From: Sandaracinaceae bacterium
GTDB lineage: Bacteria; Myxococcota_A; Polyangia; Polyangiales; Sandaracinaceae
Assembly (NCBI GenBank): GCA_025056955.1
Contig: JANWYL010000117.1
Coordinates: 1-8,644, forward strand
DNA length: 8,644 nucleotides
Direction: 5' to 3'
Positions 1-7,167 of this stretch are shown in pieces. A model generated the notes under the pieces. That model searched no databases. It was not told the origin of the DNA and worked only from the letters and a program-made list of their open reading frames with translations. The stretch's first letter is position 1; every line of letters starts with the position of its first letter. The translations under genes and the position numbers were made by a program.

Positions 1-359
1 GTGATCACACATTCCACGCCTGAAACCAGGCCAATCCCACCGATCACGCCCGCCCCTGGCGCATGCCCTGGCACTTCAAAGCCTGCAAGAGGGGCAATCT
101 CGAGAAAATAGCTGCCCTCGTCAAGCAAAAGCTCCAAGCGCTCCCTCGGAAGGAGCTTCCCCGCCTGGCGGTGGCGTTCGATCGCCTTGGGCCCGCCCCC
201 GCCATGGGCTTGGGCGAGGGCTTTTTGGAGGCGCTCGATGCTTGCGAGATTGGCCCTTAGGTTTTCCTGAAACTCCTTGCTTTTCCGATCCACACGGCTC
301 GGCAAGATCGGAAAGGCTTCAAGGGGATCGAAGGGGCTTGGGGCATGTGCGTGCGCCAT
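1..359 (-). CDS. Acyl-CoA carboxylase carboxyltransferase (beta) subunit, methylcrotonyl-CoA type, N-terminal part
   Basis: Reading leftwards from an ATG at 359, the frame stays open for 119 codons to the window edge, so the gene is partial. The protein begins MAHAHAPSPF, then has the SRVDRKSKEFQENL stretch (21-34) typical of the beta-subunit start, the helix ending in GGGGPKAIERH (53-63), and the signature GKLLPRERLELLLDEGS (67-83), followed by FLEIAPLAGFE and APGAGVIGGIGLVSGVECVI (100-119). The sequence GKLLPRER...PGS-FLEL...PGAG-I-GIG-VSG is characteristic of methylcrotonyl-CoA carboxylase beta; propionyl-CoA carboxylase beta reads GKLTARER instead. The family transfers carboxyl from biotin to acyl-CoA, here probably in leucine or isoprenoid catabolism. 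Geranyl-CoA carboxylase is a close alternative, so substrate is inferred. No strong ribosome-binding site precedes the ATG and the frame is open upstream, but the start fits family length. The biotin-carrying alpha subunit is not visible. Confidence 0.92.
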   Translation of the reverse strand, partial: MAHAHAPSPFDPLEAFPILPSRVDRKSKEFQENLRANLASIERLQKALAQAHGGGGPKAIERHRQAGKLLPRERLELLLDEGSYFLEIAPLAGFEVPGHAPGAGVIGGIGLVSGVECVI

Positions 360-400
360 GGCTTGCGCCAAGGGTAGTCGATGCCTCGGAGCAAGCGCAA

Positions 401-421
401 GTGATGTTGAGGAAACATCAC
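401..421. promoter_or_regulatory. Perfect 8-bp dyad, possible operator
   Basis: GTGATGTT (401-408), spacer GAGGA, AACATCAC (414-421): a perfect inverted repeat with a 5-bp spacer, 42 bp upstream of the carboxylase start codon. Size and symmetry suit a dimeric repressor or activator site. The regulator is unknown. It could also form a hairpin in the carboxylase leader RNA. The core GTGATG/CATCAC recurs in the larger hairpin at 501-538. Confidence 0.45.
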
Positions 422-452
422 CTTCGCTCCCGCCTCATTACCCATCAAACAA

Positions 453-470
453 CCATCTTTTAAAGGATGG
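453..470. promoter_or_regulatory. Near-perfect 18-bp dyad
   Basis: CCATCTTTTAAAGGATGG is symmetric at 8 of 9 pairs; the exception is T458 against G465, which can still pair as G-U in RNA. The AT-rich centre TTTTAAA would melt easily and could overlap a promoter for the leftward carboxylase gene. It lies just downstream, in the leftward sense, of the hairpin and T-tract at 479-544. Function is inferred from symmetry only. Confidence 0.35.
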
Positions 471-478
471 AACCAACC

Positions 479-544
479 AAAAAAGCAGGCTTTCCAAAAA
501 GGTGATGCCTTTGTGCAAGCACAAAAAGAAGCATCACCCTGCTT
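479..544 (-). terminator. Intrinsic-terminator-like hairpin read leftwards
   Basis: GGTGATGC (501-508) pairs with GCATCACC (531-538), and inside it TTTGTGC (510-516) pairs with GCACAAA (519-525) around a 2-nt loop: 15 base pairs with one asymmetric internal loop. Read on the minus strand, the stem is followed at once by five T (500-496). An outer pair, AAGCAG (483-488) with CTGCTT (539-544), is itself followed by T continuing to 479. There is no T-tract on the plus-strand side, so the orientation is leftward. No recognised leftward gene lies upstream. It may therefore be an attenuator in the carboxylase leader (ATG 120 bp downstream) or the end of an unannotated small RNA from 545-732. Confidence 0.55.
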
Positions 545-732
545 GGATCACAAAAACAACCAGAGCACTCCCTCTTTGCAACCCATCGCATCTTGGGAAT
601 GTGCAACGATACTCCGTCAAGCACACCCAAGGCCATTCCATGGCAAGCACCCAGTCCAAATCCTTGGCAAAATGGCAAGTTTGATCTCTCCCAATGGAAG
701 GCTAGAGCTTGGACCAGTAAAAACGAGGCAGC

Positions 733-3059
<2,327 letters not shown>

Positions 3060-3063
<4 letters not shown>

Positions 3064-3090
3064 GCAAAAGGTGGTGTGCCTAAAACCACC
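3060..3090 (-). terminator. Overlapping hairpins at the parC stop codon; terminator-like when read leftwards
   Basis: Two mutually exclusive stems share this site. TTAGGCA (3060-3066, containing the parC stop) pairs with TGCCTAA (3077-3083). GGTGGT (3070-3075), in the loop of the first, pairs with ACCACC (3085-3090). Read on the minus strand, the second stem is followed directly by TTTT (3069-3066), which resembles a weak intrinsic terminator for a leftward transcript. On the plus strand it is followed only by a pyrimidine run (3092-3105), so it is at best a weak terminator for parC. Stems are short, and chance cannot be excluded. Confidence 0.35.
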
Positions 3091-3224
3091 ATCTCTCCTC
3101 TCTTTGGCATTCTCACCACACCGAAGTGTGGCGTGCACCGATGCGGAAACCACAATCATCCAGATGGTGCGGCTTCGATTTTCGGAGACGATGCCACTGG
3201 CACCTTGCGCGGCGAAGAGTCGGT

Positions 3225-3253
3225 CGCACCCATGGGTGCGGCATCGGGATGCC
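3225..3253. repeat. 16-bp perfect palindrome abutting a second inverted repeat
   Basis: CGCACCCATGGGTGCG (3225-3240) is perfectly self-complementary. Sharing its last G, GGCATC (3240-3245) and GATGCC (3248-3253) form another inverted repeat with a 2-bp spacer. GGATGC (3247-3252) can alternatively pair with GCATCC (3262-3267), so the second hairpin has a competitor. Could be an operator pair or a structured RNA element; no binding protein can be named. Confidence 0.6.
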
Positions 3254-3429
3254 AGGCATTTGCATCCTTCCGATGGAGCGGCTTTCTCAAAGCAGCCTGC
3301 TTGGGCAGGTTCCATGCCCTATGCAACCCTTCGTTCGATGTCCGACCCGCTTGGTTCACCCACCTTGCTGAAAGGAAAACCCAACCAACACCTCCATTTT
3401 CGCCAAAACAAAAATCGCGGACCGACAAA

Positions 3430-3499
3430 GTGTGGGTGCTTTGGATGGCAGCAAATCGCACGACGCCCTTTTCCAGCGGCTCAAGGGCTTCACCCACAC
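3430..3499. repeat. Nested inverted repeats (9 bp outside, 6 bp inside)
   Basis: GTGTGGGTG (3430-3438) is perfectly complementary to CACCCACAC (3491-3499). Inside, GCCCTT (3465-3470) pairs with AAGGGC (3483-3488), leaving 2 nt between inner and outer right arms. The nesting is compatible with one folded RNA domain on either strand. Confidence 0.5.
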
Positions 3500-3600
3500 C
3501 CCGATTGCAAGGAAAGCGCTTGACCCAACCCCATCACCATTGATGTGCGGGGCAATTCAGCCCATGAGGTTGAACGCTCCAACGAAGGTGCAGACGCCTT

Positions 3601-3900
3601 CAAAGGGCAATCACAACCTTAACCACACACATGTGCGTGACTCATCAACCCTTTCATCATCACAAACGCACGCACTTTAACGTCATGCACCATGGCAAAT
3701 CCGATCATCCATGCAATGCACCTTGCAAACTTCACCGCTCAACAACCATGCCACCACCGCACTGCCCCTATTGGTTTACCAATGCCCACCCCACCGCTTC
3801 CCGAGCCACGCCCATCGCCAGCCCCAATGCTTGCCTTCAGCCATCAACCATTTTGCCCAAAAGCCACGCACCCCTTCCTTCAGGCCAGCCGATGGTCTAT
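3601..3900 (+). terminator. C-rich, G-poor block, candidate Rho-utilisation region downstream of parC
   Basis: Counted by hand on the plus strand, these 300 bases hold A 79, C 120, G 42 and T 59, so C is 40 percent and G only 14 percent. The block has few strong stems apart from ATTGGT/ACCAAT (3770-3783). A long untranslated C>G stretch after a stop codon is the classic signature of a rut site for Rho loading. It would end parC read-through about 150-450 bp before parE. This is inferred from composition; no release point can be read off the sequence. Confidence 0.45.
3770..3783. promoter_or_regulatory. 14-bp dyad
   Basis: ATTGGT (3770-3775), TT, ACCAAT (3778-3783): a perfect inverted repeat with a 2-bp spacer inside an otherwise weakly structured C-rich block. 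It could be a small operator about 290 bp upstream of parE. A chance occurrence is possible. Confidence 0.25.
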
Positions 3901-3930
3901 TTGCGCACAACGAAGTGCAAGCAGCCCTAC

Positions 3931-3953
3931 AAAAAAGGGAGGCGCTTTGCCTC
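3931..3953 (-). terminator. Short hairpin with T6 tract when read leftwards
   Basis: GAGGC (3939-3943) and GCCTC (3949-3953) form a 5-bp stem with a GCTTT loop. Read leftwards the stem is followed by CC and six T (3936-3931), an intrinsic-terminator-like layout. No leftward gene is known upstream; parE lies to the right on the other strand. The weak stem makes this uncertain. Confidence 0.25.
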
Positions 3954-3994
3954 TGGATTGATTGACAGTTGGGAGCGACCGGCATGGTTTGCCA

Positions 3995-4040
3995 GGGCTT
4001 GGCGCAAAGCCCCGATTGGCCTTGCCACGCAAGCTGGCCA
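3995..4040 (+). promoter_or_regulatory. Two tandem hairpins just upstream of parE
   Basis: First hairpin: GGGCTT (3995-4000) with AAGCCC (4007-4012), loop GGCGCA. Second: TGGC plus CTTGC (4017-4025) with GCAAG (4029-4033) and GCCA (4037-4040), loop CAC and a 3-nt bulge. They end 33 bp before the parE ATG, upstream of its ribosome-binding site GAAGGGA (4061-4067). If the parE transcript starts upstream of them, they form a folded 5' leader; neither is followed by a T-tract. Confidence 0.35.
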
Positions 4041-4073
4041 TTTCCAAGGAAAGGGTGCTAGAAGGGAACCTCG

Positions 4074-6005
4074 ATGAAATCCTCAAAAAGCCTTGCTTCT
4101 TCGTACAGCGCAAGCGACATCGACGTGCTCGAAGGCCTTGAGCCCGTCCGCAAGCGTCCTGCGATGTACATCGGTGGAACAGACCGGGCAGGCTATCACC
4201 ATTTGCTTTGGGAAATCATCGACAATGCCGTTGACGAAGCGATGAATGGCCACGCCTCCGAAATCGCCGTGATCCTCGATCCCGACCGGCGCGGCGCGCG
4301 TGTGATTGACGACGGGCGCGGAATCCCGGTCGACATCCACCCAAAGCACGGAAAAAGCGCGCTCGAGCTCGTTTTCACGGTCCTCCATGCAGGGGGGAAG
4401 TTTGGCGGAAAGGGCTACCGCGTCTCGGGCGGCCTCCATGGCGTTGGCGCCTCGGTCGTCAACGCCCTCTCCGAGCACCTCACGGTCCACGTGCACAGAG
4501 AAGGCGCACAATGGTGCCAGCGCTTTGTGCGCGGTCAACCTGAAGGCCCCCCAGAAAGGCTTGGCCCAAGCGAGCGCCACGGGACCGAAGTCCACTTTCG
4601 CCCCGACCCCGAAATTTTTGGCAACGAAGTGGCCTTTGATCCTGCCCTCATCCGCGAGCGGCTCGAAGCCAAAAGCCACTTGCATCGGGGGATCCGCTTT
4701 CGTTTTGAGGACCCGCAAAGCGGCGAGTCGCTCGAGTTTTTCCATCCTGGCGGCATCGTCGAATACCTCACAAAGCTTCTGGGTGAACGAGGGCTTGCGC
4801 CCATCCATCCCCAACCCTTCCACCTCGAGCGCGATGAGGAGATGCGCATTGAAGTCGCCCTCCTTTGGACAGAGGGAAACGAAGAGCGCATCCTGAGCTT
4901 TGCCAACGGCATCCCAACCCCTCAGGGAGGCACCCACGAAAACGGCTTCAAAGCAGCCATCCAAAAAGCCGTGCGCTCGTTTATGAGCGCAAAACGCCTT
5001 GAGCCCCGTGGGCTCTCGATCACAGCTGAAGACATCCGAGAAGGGCTTTGGGCGATCCTTTCGGTCTATCTCAAGGATCCGCAATTCCAGGGGCAAACCA
5101 AGGAGCGGCTCAACAACCCAGAAGCCACGACTCTGGTTGAGTCCACGGTGCGCCCTGCCCTCGAGCAATGGCTTTTTGACCACGCGAGCACTGCTGAAGC
5201 CATCGTGGAGCACATCATCCAAGCGGCAAGGGCCCGGGAAGCAAGCCGCGCAGCAAGCCAAAGCGTATTGAGGAAATCGGCCCTCCAACAGCGCCTCAAC
5301 CTCCCTGGCAAACTCGCCGACTGTTCGAGCACAGACCCTCGCGAATGCGAGCTTTTCATCGTCGAAGGCGATTCTGCGGGTGGTTCTGCCAAAAGCGCTC
5401 GCGACCGGCGCACCCAAGCGGTTTTGCCACTTCGAGGCAAAGTGCTCAACGCCGAAAAAGCCAACCTCTCAACCATCGCCCACAACAAAGAGCTCCAGGA
5501 CATCGTCGCAGCCCTTGGCTGTGGCATGGGCAAAGACTTCAATCACGCCCGCCTCCGCTACCACAAAATCTTTCTCCTCATGGATGCCGATAGCGACGGC
5601 CACCACATCGCAACGCTCCTCCTCACCTTCTTTTATCGGATGCTTCCCGAGCTCATCCGACACGGCCACATCTACATTGCCCAGCCTCCCCTGTATCGGA
5701 TTTCAGTGGGAAAGGAAGTCTTTTGGGCCCTTGACGACGCTGAAAAAGAGCGCGTTCTCTCCAAACTGCCTCAAAACGCAAAGCCCCTCGTTCAGCGCTT
5801 CAAAGGCCTTGGCGAGATGAATGCCGAGCAGCTCAAGGAGACAACGCTTGACCCCAAAAAACGCCGCGCCTTGAGGGTCACGATCGATGAAGAAGAACGC
5901 ACAAGTCGGGTTTTCAATGAACTTATGGGCAAGGACCCCTCCCTCCGCTTCCGTTTCATCATGGAACACGCCCGCGAAGCCTCTTCGGAGCTTCTCGACC
6001 TCTAA
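4074..6005 (+). CDS. parE: DNA topoisomerase IV subunit B (ParE)
   Basis: ATPase and TOPRIM subunit that powers strand passage with ParC. 643 residues, near E. coli ParE (630) and without the extra C-terminal insert of enterobacterial GyrB. GHKL ATPase: EIIDNAVDEA with catalytic Glu47 and Mg-binding Asn51, nucleotide-binding Asp79 in DDGRGIPV, lid GGLHGVGASVVNALS (119-133). Transducer domain: GTHENGF (286-292) and QTK (341-343), which contacts the ATP gamma-phosphate. TOPRIM: EGDSAGG (431-437), PLRGKVLNAEKA (452-463), metal-binding DADSD (504-508). C-terminal KGLGEMN (577-583). DSDG-HIATL is ParE-like (GyrB has DVDGSHIRTL), while LLLTFFYR and IAQPPLYR are GyrB-like, as in many non-enterobacterial ParE proteins. 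GAAGGGA lies 6 bp before the ATG. All catalytic residues are present. Confidence 0.95.
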   Translation: MKSSKSLASSYSASDIDVLEGLEPVRKRPAMYIGGTDRAGYHHLLWEIIDNAVDEAMNGHASEIAVILDPDRRGARVIDDGRGIPVDIHPKHGKSALELVFTVLHAGGKFGGKGYRVSGGLHGVGASVVNALSEHLTVHVHREGAQWCQRFVRGQPEGPPERLGPSERHGTEVHFRPDPEIFGNEVAFDPALIRERLEAKSHLHRGIRFRFEDPQSGESLEFFHPGGIVEYLTKLLGERGLAPIHPQPFHLERDEEMRIEVALLWTEGNEERILSFANGIPTPQGGTHENGFKAAIQKAVRSFMSAKRLEPRGLSITAEDIREGLWAILSVYLKDPQFQGQTKERLNNPEATTLVESTVRPALEQWLFDHASTAEAIVEHIIQAARAREASRAASQSVLRKSALQQRLNLPGKLADCSSTDPRECELFIVEGDSAGGSAKSARDRRTQAVLPLRGKVLNAEKANLSTIAHNKELQDIVAALGCGMGKDFNHARLRYHKIFLLMDADSDGHHIATLLLTFFYRMLPELIRHGHIYIAQPPLYRISVGKEVFWALDDAEKERVLSKLPQNAKPLVQRFKGLGEMNAEQLKETTLDPKKRRALRVTIDEEERTSRVFNELMGKDPSLRFRFIMEHAREASSELLDL

Positions 6006-6008
6006 CGG

Positions 6009-7106
6009 CTAAAGGCCTTGGCTTCGTAACCACGCCACAAGCTCTCGGTAGAAAAGCAGGTGGTTGAAGCGATTGCCTGAGCCTGGCGAGTCACCAAAAA
6101 AGTGGCCTATCTCATCCATGTGATCCGCCGGAATGCACCCAAGAAAAACCCCGTGCTTTGCACTTTCCACGGGCACAAGGCCATCGTGGAAACCATCAAT
6201 GAAAGGCAGGGCAGGCAAAAGGAGGGGCTCAAGGGGATCGAGATCCTCCTCAAAGCGCCGGATAAAAGCCGGGCGCTCAGGCACATCGCAAAGGCCACGG
6301 GCACGTTCGCGGTTGCTTCGGCCGGCAATCGAATGGTAGCGAACACCAGGAGCATCTGGGTAGCGGGCGTTGAACTCAGCAATCCCCTCTCTTGAGAAAA
6401 GACGAATTGGCCGAAAGAGGCTCGTCTCGCGGCCTGCGGCATCCCAAAGGGGTTGGGCTGCCAAGCGCACAATCGCATCGATCAGGTCTTGAAGCCGCCT
6501 GCGATCGCTAATCTCAAGGATCGCATCGGCCACGGGCGTGCCTCGGTGGGGTGTGGAGATGGTTGTCACCGAAGCCACAAGATCTGGGCGAAGGTGAGCC
6601 ACAACGCGCGCATCGAGCCCACCTTGCGAGTGCGCAATGATATTCACCTTCGCTGCACCCGTCTCACGCAAAATCGATTCGATGTGGCGTAGAAGTTCCC
6701 TCCCACGCGCTTCTGAATCGTTGAAAGGATCAACCGCAGGCGTGAACACCCAACGCTCACCCGCGCGAATGAGCTCGCTCCTTACGTTCCAAAAGTAGTC
6801 GATGAACCCCAGTCCTGCAAAATCGTTGAATCCAAAAAAACCATGGGCCAGCACAATGGGATAGGGAGGGCCATGCCCCCTAGGGGCATCTCGCAACGCA
6901 TCGCTTGGCGCTCCGTCTTTTGGAGGGTGAATGGCATCAAGAGCCAAGGCATCTACCGGTTGAGCATCATCAAAAAATGCATCCATTCGACCATCAACCG
7001 CCGCATCAACCAGCTCTCCATCCCTTGGTGGTTCGTCTGAGGGAATGGTTGACCCACATCCCACAAGCACCTGGAATAGCATAACCACACATCCATTCAC
7101 CCTCAC
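6009..7106 (-). CDS. Putative lipoprotein triacylglycerol lipase (alpha/beta hydrolase, bacterial family I-like)
   Basis: 365 residues from a GTG start. A short hydrophobic segment ends in lipobox LVGC (14-17), predicting lipidation at Cys17 and an envelope location. Residues 24-80 form a low-complexity linker rich in Asp, Ala and Pro. The catalytic domain has oxyanion motif LAHGFFGF (86-93), nucleophile Ser160 in AHSQGGLDARVVA, VASVTTISTPHRGTPVAD (177-194), probable acid Asp308 in DGLVPVES, and His329 in HMDEI with a possible calcium-site Asp331. This order and spacing closely follow Burkholderia/Pseudomonas lipases, which hydrolyse long-chain acylglycerols. Cys273 and Cys324 may form a disulfide, but Cys324 is about 12 residues beyond the usual second cysteine. 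No lipase-specific foldase gene is visible. It is tail-to-tail with parE (3 bp between stops) and 61 bp downstream of the SUKH gene. Substrate is inferred. Confidence 0.9.
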   Translation of the reverse strand: MRVNGCVVMLFQVLVGCGSTIPSDEPPRDGELVDAAVDGRMDAFFDDAQPVDALALDAIHPPKDGAPSDALRDAPRGHGPPYPIVLAHGFFGFNDFAGLGFIDYFWNVRSELIRAGERWVFTPAVDPFNDSEARGRELLRHIESILRETGAAKVNIIAHSQGGLDARVVAHLRPDLVASVTTISTPHRGTPVADAILEISDRRRLQDLIDAIVRLAAQPLWDAAGRETSLFRPIRLFSREGIAEFNARYPDAPGVRYHSIAGRSNRERARGLCDVPERPAFIRRFEEDLDPLEPLLLPALPFIDGFHDGLVPVESAKHGVFLGCIPADHMDEIGHFFGDSPGSGNRFNHLLFYRELVAWLRSQGL

Positions 7107-7110
7107 TTCA

Positions 7111-7118
7111 CCCTCCTT
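7111..7118 (-). promoter_or_regulatory. Strong ribosome-binding site fixing the GTG start of the lipase
   Basis: Read leftwards, AAGGAGGG is a near-complete Shine-Dalgarno sequence, with GGAGG ending 5 bp before the GTG at 7106-7104. A second in-frame GTG at 7100 is 11 bp away and less well placed. The first in-frame ATG is codon 9, which would remove half of the hydrophobic segment before the lipobox, so GTG is the better start. Confidence 0.75.
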
Positions 7119-7167
7119 CCCCTCTCATGCACCCAATCGTCTGAGCAATCACATCCATCGATACAAC

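Larger units (their letters stand above)
360..732. other. Divergent intergenic region (carboxylase / parC)
   Basis: No gene is supported in these 373 bases; the small frames present resemble nothing and are rich in His, Ser, Lys and Thr. The region separates the leftward carboxylase from rightward parC, so it should hold both promoters. It contains two dyads (401-421, 453-470), a terminator-like hairpin read leftwards (479-544), and a direct repeat ATGGCAAG at 640-647 and 672-679 with a related TTGGCAA at 664-670. A weak promoter-like pair for parC, TTGATC (681-686) and TAGAGC (703-708), is spaced 16 bp apart; I would not rely on it. A CTTGCGC / GCGCAAG pair lies at 362-368 and 395-401. Confidence 0.6.
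3064..4073. other. 1010-bp parC-parE spacer without a convincing gene
   Basis: Several frames are open here in both directions (for example 3076-3543 and 3631-4077 on plus, 3156-3497 on minus). Their predicted proteins are dominated by His, Pro, Thr, Ser, Cys and Gln, unlike every real gene in the window, and match no family I know. I treat the stretch as non-coding. It holds overlapping hairpins at its left end, a hairpin CCACAC (3116-3121)/GTGTGG (3126-3131) that carries a C(UUCG)G tetraloop if transcribed leftwards, a 16-bp palindrome, nested inverted repeats, a C-rich G-poor block, and two hairpins just ahead of parE. parC and parE are often adjacent or nearly so; a 1 kb gap is unusual. 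Confidence 0.6.

Noticed and set aside
3325..3360. GTTCGATG and GGTTCACC, resembling tRNA T-arm sequence
   Set aside because: No acceptor stem, D-arm or anticodon arm at the required spacing on either strand.
3076..3543. 155-codon open frame in the parC-parE spacer
   Set aside because: Composition rich in Pro, Ser, Thr, His and Cys, ends in a His run, no family resemblance, no good ribosome-binding site.
3631..4077. 148-codon open frame reaching the parE start
   Set aside because: Encodes a His/Pro/Thr-rich product from the C-rich block; looks like non-coding sequence lacking stops.
4083..5417. 444-codon open frame on the minus strand inside parE
   Set aside because: Fully overlaps the ATPase and TOPRIM coding sequence of parE, whose motifs are unambiguous; the antisense product resembles nothing.
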